Below are positions 1-7,991 of a DNA stretch of 32,395 nt, one piece after another. This DNA comes from an uncultured Eubacteriales bacterium. GTDB lineage: Bacteria > Bacillota > Clostridia > Oscillospirales > Oscillospiraceae. The notes beneath the pieces are model-generated. The model did not search any database. It was not told where the DNA came from and saw only the letters and a program-made list of their open reading frames with translations. The stretch's first letter is position 1, and each line of letters starts with the position of its first letter. The DNA is taken from positions 1 through 32,395 of the forward strand of contig URXW01000019.1 in NCBI GenBank assembly GCA_900551995.1, written 5' to 3'. Both the position numbers and the translations under genes were made by a program.

Positions 1-565
1 CGCCGAAGTAGTCGAAGCCCCAGACCTCGTCCAGCAGCTGGTTGCGGGTGTAGACGCGGTTGGGCGTGGCCGCCAGATGGTACAAAAGCTCCAGCTCCTT
101 GGGGGGCGTGTCCACCTTCTTGCCGTCCACCAGCAGCTCGTAGCTGTCCAGATTGATGACCAGCTTGTCAAAGACCAGCTTCTTCTTCGTGTCGTCGGGG
201 ATCTCGCTGCGGCGGAGGACGGCGTTGATGCGCGCCATGAGCTCCTTCATCTCGAAGGGCTTGACCAGATAGTCGTCGGCTCCCATCTCCAGACCGGTGA
301 TGCGATCCCCTACGTCGCTTTTCGCCGTGAGCATGATGATGGGGGTCTTGCCCTTTTCGCGGATGTGGGCGCAGACCGCCCAGCCGTCCATGACGGGCAG
401 CATGATGTCCAGCAGCACCATGTCCGGCGGCTGCTTGTCGTATTCCTCCACCGCCTTGCCGCCGTCGTAGGCACTGCGTACCTCGAAGCCCTCTTTTTCC
501 AGATACATACGGATCAGATCGGATATATTGCGGTCGTCCTCGACCACCAGAATGTTGCGAGCCAT
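1..565 (-). CDS. OmpR/PhoB-family response regulator (3' end cut by window edge)
   Basis: This is the DNA-binding half of a two-component system. About 188 codons are visible; the C-terminal end of the winged-helix domain lies beyond the left edge. The receiver domain (about residues 3-115) shows the acidic pair D10/D11, phospho-acceptor D53 in VLLDIMLP, T80 and the conserved K102 in VKPF. A linker leads into an OmpR-type effector domain (from about residue 130) with the typical PPKELELL and NRVYTRNQLLDEVWG motifs. ATG at 563-565 follows GGGAGGAAAG. The partner histidine kinase would be expected just outside the window. A good promoter and small inverted and direct repeats lie between it and spoIID. 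The family is clear, but PhoP, WalR, VanR and similar subgroups cannot be separated from this fragment. Confidence 0.95.
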   Translation of the reverse strand, partial: MARNILVVEDDRNISDLIRMYLEKEGFEVRSAYDGGKAVEEYDKQPPDMVLLDIMLPVMDGWAVCAHIREKGKTPIIMLTAKSDVGDRITGLEMGADDYLVKPFEMKELMARINAVLRRSEIPDDTKKKLVFDKLVINLDSYELLVDGKKVDTPPKELELLYHLAATPNRVYTRNQLLDEVWGFDYFG

Positions 566-602
566 AGACGCTTTCCTCCCGGTCATTATCGTTAGGTATA
601 TC

Positions 603-654
603 TTACAGCGGGACGCGGGAACATTCCTTAACAAACTGTAAATATACGCTGTAA
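603..654. repeat. Inverted and direct TTACAG repeats in the response-regulator leader
   Basis: TTACAGCG (603-610) and CGCTGTAA (647-654) form an 8-bp inverted repeat 36 bp apart. CTGTAA also occurs twice in direct orientation at 636-641 and 649-654, 13 bp apart. The elements lie downstream of the putative promoter and upstream of the start codon, so they could be an autoregulatory operator or a weak leader hairpin. The repeats are seen directly; the role is inferred. Confidence 0.4.
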
Positions 655-661
655 CTAAGAG

Positions 662-690
662 ATTATACCATGTTTTTGGAGGGTTGTCAC
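662..690 (-). promoter_or_regulatory. Sigma-A-type promoter of the response regulator
   Basis: On the minus strand, GTGACA (685-690) is separated by 17 bp from TATAAT (662-667), which is preceded by TGG (extended -10). The -35 box overlaps the stop codon of spoIID at 687-689. Transcription would start near 655, giving a leader of about 90 nt. Confidence 0.7.
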
Positions 691-1661
691 GCATTTCCGA
701 TGGTAACGCCCCTGTAATACCACGTCAGGATCTCCTGCCACGTCCTGCCCTCCTTCGCCAGACGGTTCGCCCCGTACTGGCTCATGCCCACGCCGTGGCC
801 GTAGCCGGTGACGCGGAAGGTGACGGAGGCACTGTCCGCCGAGACGGTGAAGCAGGCAGAGCGGAGGGAGAAAATGCGGCGGATCGCCGTGCCCTCCACG
901 TCCCTGCCGCAGACAGACACCGTCTCCACCCTGCCGGAGCCGTTCTCCGTGACCGCGCCGAACCACTTGTCCGGCGTGCCGGTGAGCTTCAACTCCGGGC
1001 AGGCGGACAGGAGACGCTCCTTCGCCTCGGCGGCGGAGTAGGTGACGGTGCTGTAATAGTTGGGGACGGAGTCCTCCCCCTCGGGGCTGTCAACGCTGAC
1101 GAGGTAGGGCAGGTCGCCGCTCCATACGTCGCCGGCGGACGCTGTTCTCCCGGACGAGGAGGAGTGGAATACCGCCAGAATGGGCGCGCCGCCGTAGAGT
1201 GCCACCTGCCCGTCCGTGGCGGAGACCGCCTGCTCCACGCGGGTGTTCCACGGGAGGAAGTCGCCGCCCCATTTCTCCTTTGCCGACGCCTCCGAGAGAA
1301 AGGCACTGCAGCAGGTGTGGTCGGTGCAGAAGTCCGCGTCCGGGTGGGCGTCCTTGCGTCCCTTAGACAGCTGGTAGTAGACGTAGCTGCGCTCCGCCGC
1401 CGCCTGCGCCTTGAGTGCCTCCAGCTCGAAGGAGGCGGGCATCTCGCCCCGCACCACGCCGGTGAGGTAGTCGGCGAGGGTCATGGTCTGCACCGCGCCG
1501 CCGTCCAGAATGGCGAGGGTCAGATCCGCGTCCCGGTGCACCGGCGGCTCCTCCGTCTCCGGCATCACCGCGGTGTCCGCCGGAGGCGCAGGTGCCGTCA
1601 AATACGCGGCACCGAAGAGCAGCACCGCCAGTATCCAGCCTGCCGCCGCACTTTTTCGCAT
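687..1661 (-). CDS. spoIID: SpoIID stage II sporulation protein, lytic transglycosylase
   Basis: SpoIID cuts denuded glycan strands during engulfment of the forespore, in the mother-cell membrane together with SpoIIP and SpoIIM. The 324-residue protein has an N-terminal membrane anchor (about 8-24). The catalytic-type glutamate is E73 in VVRGEMP, followed by ALKAQAAAERSY. A Cys/His cluster (H106, C112, H115, C117, C118) resembles the zinc site reported for clostridial SpoIID. HSSSSGRT (166-173) and GYGHGVGMSQYGA near the C-terminus are family hallmarks. I chose ATG 1661 because GGGAGG lies 8 nt upstream; in-frame upstream starts would place extra residues before the anchor. The gene stands apart from spoIIM, spoIIP or spoIIQ in this window and is divergent from spoVAF. 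It could be a SpoIID/LytB-domain paralog, but the length and anchor favour SpoIID. Confidence 0.9.
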   Translation of the reverse strand: MRKSAAAGWILAVLLFGAAYLTAPAPPADTAVMPETEEPPVHRDADLTLAILDGGAVQTMTLADYLTGVVRGEMPASFELEALKAQAAAERSYVYYQLSKGRKDAHPDADFCTDHTCCSAFLSEASAKEKWGGDFLPWNTRVEQAVSATDGQVALYGGAPILAVFHSSSSGRTASAGDVWSGDLPYLVSVDSPEGEDSVPNYYSTVTYSAAEAKERLLSACPELKLTGTPDKWFGAVTENGSGRVETVSVCGRDVEGTAIRRIFSLRSACFTVSADSASVTFRVTGYGHGVGMSQYGANRLAKEGRTWQEILTWYYRGVTIGNA

Positions 1662-1684
1662 GGCTGCCACCTCCCTTTTTGTCC

Positions 1685-1713
1685 ATACTATGCGGGGCTT
1701 GTACATAAAATCA
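1685..1713 (-). promoter_or_regulatory. Possible sigma-E-like promoter of spoIID
   Basis: On the minus strand TGATTTT (1707-1713) lies 14 bp upstream of CATAGTAT (1685-1692), a partial match to mother-cell sigma-E elements (ATATT-type -35, CATACAAT -10). It would start transcription just upstream of the ribosome-binding site. spoIID is sigma-E-dependent in Bacillus subtilis. On the plus strand the same spot reads CATACTA, which fits a forespore sigma-G -10, but no fitting -35 was found. Confidence 0.3.
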
Positions 1714-1761
1714 CAGGAACGCCGCAGACTATCCGGGAGAGAGTGCGAAGGAGGACAAGCC

Positions 1762-3168
1762 ATGGCAGAAAAGGATTTTGCGGAGAGGACGGCTGCGCTG
1801 GACGCGCTGCTGGGCGTGGGGCGGTGCTTCGACATGACGGGGCGGGATCTGACCGTGGGTGGCTGCGCGGCGCGGCTGTGGGTGGTGAACGGCTATGCAC
1901 AGGAGGACGTTCTGGAGCGGATCATCGCCGCGTGGCAGGCTCTGTCCACGCTCCGCGACGCGCCGGACGCGGAGAGCTTCTGCCGCCGGTATGTGTCCGC
2001 CTGCGACGCGGCGGTGGAGTACGACAGGGACAAGGCGGTGATGGGGGTGTTCGCGGGAAAGACGCTGGTGGTCATGGAGGGGTACGACGGGGGCATACTC
2101 ATGGACGTGAAGCACTTCCCCTGCCGCGCCGTGGAGGAGCCGGACACCAGCCGGGTGCTGCGGGGCAGCCACGACGGGTTTGTGGAGAATCTGATGCAGA
2201 ACGCCGCGCTGCTGCGGCGGCGGGTGCGGGACACCCATCTGCGCCTGGAGAGGGTGCAGCTGCCGGAACGCTCCGGCACCGATGTGGCGTTGTGCTACAT
2301 GGAGGGAGAGGCGGACGAGGAGCTGCTGGAGGAGCTGCGGGAAAAGCTGATGCACATTCAGGTGGGCTCCGTCGCCATGAGCCAGGAGTCCATCGTGGAG
2401 GCCATCGCGCCGCGGCAGTTCTGGAATCCCTTTCCCAAGGCACGCTATACGGAGAGGCCGGACGTGGCGACGGCGTGCATTATGGAGGGGGACGTGGTGG
2501 TGCTGGTGGACAACTCCCCCTCCGCGCTGCTGCTGCCCACCACGCTGCTGCGGTTCAACGAGGAGATCAACGATTACTACTTCCCGCCGCTTATCGGGAC
2601 GTATTTGCAGGTCATCCGGACGGCGGTGCTGCTGCTGACCATGTTCATCACGCCCCTGTGGTATCTGCTGGTGAAGGAGCCGGACAGGCTCCACGAGAGC
2701 CTGCGGTTCCTGCTGGTGCAGGACGAATACTACGTGCCGCTGATCCTCCAGCTGCTGCTGGTGGAGCTTATCATCGACGTGCTGAAGATCGCGTCGCTGA
2801 ACACGCCGGACGTGCTGAGCAACTCGTTCAGTATGCTGGGCGCGCTGATTTTGGGGGATTTCGCCGTGCAGGCGCGGTGGCTGGTGCCGGAGGTGCTGGT
2901 GTATATGGCGTTCGTCGCCGTCGCCAACTACGCCCAGCACAGCTATGAGCTGGGGTACACCGCCAAGCTGTGCCGCATGATGCTGCTGATTTTGATCTGG
3001 CTGTGGGACTGGTGGGGCTTCGCCGCCGGGATCACGCTGGCGTTGGTGCTGATCTGCACCGCGAAGCCGGTGGTGGGAAAGGGGTATCTGTACCCGCTGC
3101 TGCCCTTCGACCGGCGGAAGCTGGCGCGGCTGCTGTACCGGCGGCCCATCAACAGGCACAACAGCTGA
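1762..3168 (+). CDS. spoVAF: SpoVAF, GerA-family spore membrane protein
   Basis: SpoVAF is an inner spore-membrane protein related to the A subunits of nutrient germinant receptors and is reported to amplify germination signals. The 468-residue product has a soluble N-terminal part (about 1-275) with the GerA-family stretch EPDTSRVLRGSHDGFVENL (126-144) and VDNSPSALLLP (249-259). Membrane segments follow at about 283-304, 325-342, 352-368, 376-392 and 406-436. The membrane half, with NTPDVLSNSFSMLGALILGD (347-366) and the SYELGY region (394-399), resembles SpoVAF more than receptor GerAA proteins. ATG 1762 follows AAGGAGG with 7-nt spacing. No spoVAA-AE or gerB/gerC genes adjoin it, so it is an orphan relative to the Bacillus spoVA operon. 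The GerA family is certain; the SpoVAF subgroup is likely. Confidence 0.87.
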   Translation: MAEKDFAERTAALDALLGVGRCFDMTGRDLTVGGCAARLWVVNGYAQEDVLERIIAAWQALSTLRDAPDAESFCRRYVSACDAAVEYDRDKAVMGVFAGKTLVVMEGYDGGILMDVKHFPCRAVEEPDTSRVLRGSHDGFVENLMQNAALLRRRVRDTHLRLERVQLPERSGTDVALCYMEGEADEELLEELREKLMHIQVGSVAMSQESIVEAIAPRQFWNPFPKARYTERPDVATACIMEGDVVVLVDNSPSALLLPTTLLRFNEEINDYYFPPLIGTYLQVIRTAVLLLTMFITPLWYLLVKEPDRLHESLRFLLVQDEYYVPLILQLLLVELIIDVLKIASLNTPDVLSNSFSMLGALILGDFAVQARWLVPEVLVYMAFVAVANYAQHSYELGYTAKLCRMMLLILIWLWDWWGFAAGITLALVLICTAKPVVGKGYLYPLLPFDRRKLARLLYRRPINRHNS

Positions 3169-3172
3169 AAAA

Positions 3173-3204
3173 CTGAAAAGCCGCCCGGTGGGCGGCTTTT
3201 TCAG
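3173..3204. terminator. Bidirectional terminator between spoVAF and ansA
   Basis: GCCGCCC (3180-3186), loop GGT, GGGCGGC (3190-3196) make a perfect 7-bp stem flanked by AAAA on the left and TTTTT on the right, with CTG/CAG extending it. It serves convergent genes: spoVAF stops at 3168 and ansA stops at 3221. Confidence 0.9.
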
Positions 3205-3220
3205 CTTTCATCTTTCGCAG

Positions 3221-4219
3221 TCAGTTCTCGTAGAGGATGTCGCGGGCGACGGGGCGGTAGAACAGCTCCTCCGCACGGCGGAAGTCGCGGCTCTGTCCCA
3301 TGATCCACATGAGCTTCGCCACGGCGGCCTCCGTGGTCATGTCGTACGCCTCCAGCAGATGGAGCGTGCTTTTCAGCCGCCCGCCTACATGGTAGACCGC
3401 CAGATTGCTGCCCTCGTTGGGCACCTGCGTGGTCATCACCACCAGCTTGCCGCGCTCCACGCCGCGGCGGATAACGTCGTAATAGCTGTCGTCGCCCTCG
3501 TATTCCGGCAGGCCGCCCACGCCGAAGGACTCGATGACCAGTCCGTCGAACCGCTCCAGCATAAATTCCAGCACCGCCGAAGGCGTGCCGGGGATCAGCT
3601 TCAGCAGCCCCACGTTGTCGTCCAGCGCATCGTAGAACACGGGGCGGGGGTAGCAGGCGCAGCGCATATATTGCAGCAGGTGCTCGTCCTGCACCACGGC
3701 AAGGTCGGGGTAGTTGACGCTGGAAAACGCCTGAAAGCTCTTGGAGCACGTTTTCCGGGCGCGGGTGCCCAGAATGACCTTGCCGTTGAATACGATCTGG
3801 ACGCCGCCGCAGCCGCGGCAGGCATAGAGAAAGGCATCCGTCAGATTGCGCTTGGAGTCGGTGCCGTCGAACCAGATGGGCTTCTGGGCACCGGTGAGGA
3901 CGATGGGCTTGGGGCTGCCCTGAATGAGATAGCTCAGGGCGGCGGCGGTATACGCCATGGTGTCGGTGCCGTGGGAGATCACAAAGCCGTCGTAGCGGTC
4001 GTAGTTCTCCCGGATGGTACGCGCTGCGCCCAGCCAGTGCGCCGGACGGATATTGGTGCTGTCCAGACTGTACAGCTGGAGGCAGTCCACGCGGCACAGC
4101 TCGCCGATGCGGGGCACGAAGGACAGCAGCTGCGTGCTGTTCAGCTCCGGCGTCAGGCCGGAGGGCGTCATCTCGCTGGCGATGGTGCCGCCGGTGCCGA
4201 TCATAAGGATGTTCTTCAC
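3221..4219 (-). CDS. ansA: Type I (cytoplasmic) L-asparaginase
   Basis: The enzyme hydrolyses L-asparagine to aspartate and ammonia. The 332-residue length and lack of a signal peptide fit the cytoplasmic AnsA type. The first catalytic threonine T12 lies in GTGGTIAS, the second motif HGTDTM gives T85 and D86, and K156 in the segment GTRARKTCSK matches the catalytic lysine. LDSTNIRP (52-59) is the substrate-loop serine/aspartate motif. The start is GTG at 4217-4219, with GGGAGGTG 7 nt upstream, embedded in the last codons of the next gene, whose stop is only 2 bp away. This spacing indicates translational coupling. It is the last gene of the minus-strand run and ends at the shared terminator. 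A glutaminase side activity cannot be judged. Confidence 0.93.
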   Translation of the reverse strand: MKNILMIGTGGTIASEMTPSGLTPELNSTQLLSFVPRIGELCRVDCLQLYSLDSTNIRPAHWLGAARTIRENYDRYDGFVISHGTDTMAYTAAALSYLIQGSPKPIVLTGAQKPIWFDGTDSKRNLTDAFLYACRGCGGVQIVFNGKVILGTRARKTCSKSFQAFSSVNYPDLAVVQDEHLLQYMRCACYPRPVFYDALDDNVGLLKLIPGTPSAVLEFMLERFDGLVIESFGVGGLPEYEGDDSYYDVIRRGVERGKLVVMTTQVPNEGSNLAVYHVGGRLKSTLHLLEAYDMTTEAAVAKLMWIMGQSRDFRRAEELFYRPVARDILYEN

Positions 4220-4221
4220 GC

Positions 4222-5313
4222 TTACACCTCCCGGTTGTCCATCGCCGCCGTGCCGAAGCGGACGGCCTGCTCAATGCGGCGGCGGGTCTCCTCGTCCGGC
4301 GCGGCATCGTACCGGCGGCGCAGCTCTTGCAGGAAAAGACCCCGCAGGGTGTCCTCGCCGCATTTGTCCCACAGCTCCCGGCGGACGGAGGTATCGTCCC
4401 GCAGCTGGAGGGCGAAAAATCGCTCCGCCAGCGCGTCGGACAGCAGGGCGAGGCGGGGCGGCTCCTCCGGGGTGCCGGTGAGCCGTATGCGGTAGACATC
4501 CCGCGACGTGTCGCGGGGCAGGGTGCGCTCTAAGACGGAGAGGGCGTCGCCCTCGGTGACATCCACGTGGGCAATGCAGTAGCGGCGGTGGGCAAAGGGC
4601 ACAAAGTGCAGCTCCGCCCTGCCGCGCTCCACCTCGCCCCACAGGAAGCCGCGGTCGTTCAGCTCGTCGAAGCCCCGTCCCTCGATGCAGCCGCAGTAGC
4701 CGTAGGGCACCGCGCCCGCCTGCTGCACACCGGCGCAGGCGTGGACGTGCCCCAGAGCCAGATAGTCCAGACCGCTCCCGGCGATAGACGCGGTACGCAG
4801 GGGGCGGTAGCGGCTTTCGGAGGCGGTGACGTCGCCGTGGAGGAGCCCGATATGCACCAGACCGTCATCAGGGGCGGTGAAGCCGGTGAGGACGCTGTCC
4901 GCAGGACAGTCCGGCGCCGTGAAGGCTCCGCCGTGGACGGCACAGCCGTACTGGGGAAAGAGGAACGTTTGCAGCCGGTTCTCCGTGAAGATGTGGACGT
5001 TGTCGCTCCATGCGGTGCGGGCGTAGGGGCTGTCGGGCGTGTAGGGGTCGTGGTTGCCGGGGGCGATGACCGCCTGACCGTGGAAGCGCGCCAGTGCCTG
5101 CGCCAGCAGGGGCGCGGTGTCGCCGTACAGGGACGCGCTGTCGAACAGGTCGCCCGCCAACAGCAGAAGCTGGACGCCGTGGTCGTTCGCCCATTCCACC
5201 AGACGCTCCGGCGTGCGGCGGCTCTCCGTGCGGCGCAGCCGCGATTGCTCAGGCGTCAGCGCGGTGAAGGCACTGTCCAGGTGGAAGTCACCTGCGTGCA
5301 GCAGGCGCACCAT
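4222..5313 (-). CDS. SbcD/Mre11-like DNA repair metallophosphoesterase
   Basis: This is a calcineurin-like phosphoesterase of the SbcD/YhaO (Mre11-like) group, expected to be a DNA exo- or endonuclease using two metal ions. The metal-binding motifs appear in order: D9 and H11 (GDFHLD), D54 (AGDLFD), GNHD (86-89), LLHGD and GHVH. The C-terminal third is the less conserved cap region and ends in a helical segment. The 363 residues are close to SbcD/YhaO length. ATG 5311-5313 abuts the stop of the upstream YbaK-like gene; GGAGG lies 8 nt before it. Such nucleases normally act with an SMC-like ATPase (SbcC or YhaN) encoded next door, but here the next gene is ansA. The partner must be elsewhere or missing. 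The nuclease family is clear; the exact subgroup is open. Confidence 0.85.
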   Translation of the reverse strand: MVRLLHAGDFHLDSAFTALTPEQSRLRRTESRRTPERLVEWANDHGVQLLLLAGDLFDSASLYGDTAPLLAQALARFHGQAVIAPGNHDPYTPDSPYARTAWSDNVHIFTENRLQTFLFPQYGCAVHGGAFTAPDCPADSVLTGFTAPDDGLVHIGLLHGDVTASESRYRPLRTASIAGSGLDYLALGHVHACAGVQQAGAVPYGYCGCIEGRGFDELNDRGFLWGEVERGRAELHFVPFAHRRYCIAHVDVTEGDALSVLERTLPRDTSRDVYRIRLTGTPEEPPRLALLSDALAERFFALQLRDDTSVRRELWDKCGEDTLRGLFLQELRRRYDAAPDEETRRRIEQAVRFGTAAMDNREV

Positions 5314-5802
5314 TCAGGATTCCTCCGGCTGCCAGCCCTTGCACACGTCCACCCACTGGGCGAAGTTGCTGCCGCAGCAGTGCTCCAGCTCGGCGCAGGT
5401 CAGCTCGATGGCACTGGCCGCGCTGCCCACGGCGGGAAACACGGTGTCGAACCGCCGCAGGGATATATCCAGATACGTCTTTACGTCGGCGGGCAGGGCA
5501 AAGGGGCACACGCCGCCCACGGCGTGTCCGATGCGCTCCACCGCCTCCTCCGCCGTGAGCATTTTCGCCTTCGTGCCGTAAAAGTGCTTGTACTTGCTGT
5601 TGTCCACCTTGGCGTCGCCGGCTGCCACGATGAGGATGGGCTCCTCCCCCACCTTGAAGCTGAGGGTCTTGGCGATACGGGCTCCCTCCACGCCCAGAGC
5701 CAGCGCCGCCAGCTCCACCGTGGCACTGGATACCTCCAGCTCGCGCATACGATCCGCTACGCCGTAGGGGGTCAGGTACGCTCTCACTTTTTCAACAGAC
5801 AT
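5314..5802 (-). CDS. YbaK/EbsC-type aminoacyl-tRNA deacylase
   Basis: This is a 162-residue single-domain protein of the YbaK/ProX family, whose members hydrolyse mischarged tRNAs such as Cys-tRNA(Pro) or Ala-tRNA(Pro). Conserved features are the catalytic-type lysine K45 in RIAKTLSF, the glycine-rich HAVGGVCPF segment near residue 93 and the ALPADVKTYLD strand that follows. ATG 5800-5802 follows AAGGAG with about 10-nt spacing. It heads a tight three-gene run with the SbcD-like nuclease and ansA. The 73-bp gap to ymdB holds an AT-rich stretch (about 5820-5835) but no convincing -35 box, so transcription may continue from upstream. Substrate specificity cannot be read from sequence. Confidence 0.88.
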   Translation of the reverse strand: MSVEKVRAYLTPYGVADRMRELEVSSATVELAALALGVEGARIAKTLSFKVGEEPILIVAAGDAKVDNSKYKHFYGTKAKMLTAEEAVERIGHAVGGVCPFALPADVKTYLDISLRRFDTVFPAVGSAASAIELTCAELEHCCGSNFAQWVDVCKGWQPEES

Positions 5803-5875
5803 GACGATCTATCTCCTTTTTCTTTATATATAATAGCCGTGTTCGGTATACGGTATGCAGGGGTGCGCTGCGGCG

Positions 5876-6655
5876 TTATCGGATCTCGATGCGCTCCACG
5901 TTGGTGCAGAGCCCCGTGCCGCTGTCCAGCGTGAAGATGCAGCCCTGCGCGGCGCAGGCTCCCTCCGCCGCCTGATACCGTCCCGGCAGTCCGCCCAGAA
6001 AGAACTCCACGGACTGCTCCGGGCGGACGCCCAGCACGGAGCGGATGGGGCCGGTCATGCCCAGATCGGTGACATAGCCGGTGCCCTTGGGGAACACCTG
6101 CATATCGGCGGTGGGCACGTGGGTATGGGTGCCCCAGAGGGCGGAGACGCGCCCGTCCAGATAGTAAGCCAACGCCAGCTTTTCACTGGTGGCACCGGCG
6201 TGGAACTCCACCAGCGTGAAGGTGGGCTTGTCCGTCCGCGTCTTCAGCAGCTTGTCCGCCGTGGTGAAGGGGTTCTCGGCGTTGAAGTCCAGATCGCACC
6301 TGCCGATGAGCACCAGCACCGCCACGGTGAACGCGCCGCAGTCCACGGTCTGGTAGCCGTGGCCGGGGGCGCGGCCCGTGAAGTTGGCAGGGCGCAGGAT
6401 GTAACGCTCCTCGTCCAGATAGCTGGCGATCTGGGGCTTGCCGAAGGTGTGGTTGCCCAGCGTGACCACGTCGGCACCGGCGGCGAACAGCAGCTCCGCC
6501 TGTACGCGGGTCAGCCCGCTGCCGGAGATATTCTCACCGTTGACCACGGTGAAGTCGATGTGATGCTCCTTTTTGAAGGCTCGCAGGTGCTTCTCCAGCA
6601 GCTGTAAGCCCGTCTCGCTTGCCACATCGCCCAGCGAAAGCACTTTATATTCCAC
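5876..6655 (-). CDS. ymdB: YmdB-family metallophosphoesterase
   Basis: Members of this family (TIGR00282) hydrolyse 2',3'-cyclic nucleotides, and Bacillus subtilis YmdB affects biofilm and motility decisions. The dinuclear metal ligands are all present: D10 (GDV), E41 and N42 (NGEN), N68 and H69 (GNH), H152, and H177 and H179 (GTHTH). The length, 259 residues, is standard. The usual HAEATSEK segment reads HAGATSEK here (glutamate to glycine at 154), a change at a non-ligand position. The start is GTG 6653-6655 with AAGGAGG 8 nt upstream. It is 16 bp downstream of the lipoprotein gene and probably cotranscribed. In B. subtilis ymdB directly follows rny; here a lipoprotein gene with its own promoter separates them. 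Confidence 0.9.
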   Translation of the reverse strand: MEYKVLSLGDVASETGLQLLEKHLRAFKKEHHIDFTVVNGENISGSGLTRVQAELLFAAGADVVTLGNHTFGKPQIASYLDEERYILRPANFTGRAPGHGYQTVDCGAFTVAVLVLIGRCDLDFNAENPFTTADKLLKTRTDKPTFTLVEFHAGATSEKLALAYYLDGRVSALWGTHTHVPTADMQVFPKGTGYVTDLGMTGPIRSVLGVRPEQSVEFFLGGLPGRYQAAEGACAAQGCIFTLDSGTGLCTNVERIEIR

Positions 6656-6671
6656 GGGATACGCCTCCTTG

Positions 6672-7910
6672 TCAGTCGTTCCAGCCGACGATCTTCGTCA
6701 GCTGGCGGTTGGTGTAGTAATAGGCGGAGGCGGGGAAGTTCCGCAGATCCGCCGTGTTGGAGCAGAGCAGGTAGTCCACCACCGCGCCGTCGCCGTCCCG
6801 CACGACATCCTGAATGACGGTGGTGTGGTTGGCAGGCTCCTGCACGCCCATGGTGATGATGTCGCCAATCTCGCCGCTGAAGTAGGGCGCGTTCACCACC
6901 GCCACAAGCCCATGCGCGCGGGGTGTTGCGGCGTACTCCAGAAACCAGCCCACGTTCACCCAGGGCAGCGACGCCTTGCTCTTGCTGTACCAGTACCAGC
7001 CCTTTTCGTAGCCGCCATCGTCGTCCATGGGGATACCGCCCGCCAGCAGCACCTGTGAGCCGAAGTTCATGCAGTTGCCGCCCACCTCGTCGTACGCCAT
7101 GAAGGTGTCGCTCCGCTTGCCCACGTAGGCGAGCATATACTGCCGCGCCGCCTGCCGGTCGTAGGGGTGGCCGGCGGCGGGGAGCACCGCCGATACGTCG
7201 CGGGGCATCTCACGCCGCGCCTCGATATAGTCGGTGATGGCGGGGAAGTTTTTGTCCTGCCCGGTGAGGCGGTCATAGTCCGCGCTGTAATAGGGGTTAT
7301 CATCGGAGGTGTGGCGGAGGATGTGCCAGCGGTCGTTGCTGCCCACAAGGGTGAAGGTGTGCTCCACGCCCAGCTGCTCCGAAGCGAGACCGTTCAGCCC
7401 CGCGAAGTAGACCACGCTGCTCTCCCGGAGGACGATGTCCACGGCTCCCTCCGTCTCCTCCGACGGCGAGAGGGATTCACAGCGCAGGGCGTAGCTGTAC
7501 GAGGTCATGGTCAGATCCAGGGGCGACAGGCGGCGGATGACGCACAGCCCGTGCCAGACGGTCTTGTGGTACGCTGTCTCCGCCGCGTCCGCGAACAGCG
7601 CGGCGGGGTCGATGACCTGCAGGCTGGCGATGGAGCGGTAGTAGCAGTCCATGAAGTCCAGCAGCAGAAGCTCCTGTCCCACCGTCATGCCCTTGTCCGC
7701 CCCGCCGCTGATGCGCTCGAAGTCGGGGGAGAGCGTCTGCCCCGCCACGGTGCCGTTCCATGTGTCGGCGCGGCGGTGCCAGACCTCCGTTTCCGGAACG
7801 TCGGCGGTCAGGTGCTGCTCCTCCGGCGGGATATCGCCGGTGGCGGGCAGGCAGGCGGTCAGGGTGAGCAGCATTGTCAGCAGCAGGCATACAAGTGTAA
7901 ATCGCTTCAT
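6672..7910 (-). CDS. Lipoprotein with C-terminal Amidase_6-type domain
   Basis: The 412-residue protein begins with a short basic end, a hydrophobic stretch and the lipobox LTAC (C20), so it should be a lipid-anchored surface protein. Residues about 75-215 resemble the unannotated N-terminal region common in clostridial Amidase_6 proteins. From about 250 the domain follows the Amidase_6 pattern: YDRQAARQYM, the putative catalytic cysteine C280 in GGNCMNFGSQ, H362 in NHTTVI and later SNTADLRNFPASAYY. The fold is papain-like, but substrate and reaction are unknown; a cell-wall peptide is a guess. ATG 7908-7910 was chosen because GGAGG lies 7 nt upstream and the signal peptide starts there; longer starts would destroy the signal. 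It has its own promoter just after the rny terminator. Confidence 0.82.
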   Translation of the reverse strand: MKRFTLVCLLLTMLLTLTACLPATGDIPPEEQHLTADVPETEVWHRRADTWNGTVAGQTLSPDFERISGGADKGMTVGQELLLLDFMDCYYRSIASLQVIDPAALFADAAETAYHKTVWHGLCVIRRLSPLDLTMTSYSYALRCESLSPSEETEGAVDIVLRESSVVYFAGLNGLASEQLGVEHTFTLVGSNDRWHILRHTSDDNPYYSADYDRLTGQDKNFPAITDYIEARREMPRDVSAVLPAAGHPYDRQAARQYMLAYVGKRSDTFMAYDEVGGNCMNFGSQVLLAGGIPMDDDGGYEKGWYWYSKSKASLPWVNVGWFLEYAATPRAHGLVAVVNAPYFSGEIGDIITMGVQEPANHTTVIQDVVRDGDGAVVDYLLCSNTADLRNFPASAYYYTNRQLTKIVGWND

Positions 7911-7962
7911 GGGGTGTCCTCCATAGGGGCGGCGGGGCGGTTCCTCTGTCTCTATACGGGAC

Positions 7963-7991
7963 ATTATAACAAAAGCAGAGCCGCTTCGCAA
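7963..7991 (-). promoter_or_regulatory. Sigma-A promoter of the lipoprotein-ymdB unit
   Basis: On the minus strand TTGCGA (7986-7991), a 17-bp spacer and TATAAT (7963-7968) form a near-consensus promoter. The -35 and most of the spacer are inside the rny terminator hairpin. The predicted start is near 7955, giving a leader of about 45 nt. Confidence 0.7.

Noticed and set aside
1684..1690. Sigma-G promoter for spoVAF
   Set aside because: CATACTA fits the -10, but no acceptable -35 lies 17-18 bp upstream, so it is mentioned but not called.
684..2948. Long open frame on the plus strand across spoIID and spoVAF
   Set aside because: It is antisense to spoIID and out of frame with spoVAF, has repetitive Arg/Gly/Ala composition, and lacks a ribosome-binding site; GC-rich DNA gives such frames by chance.
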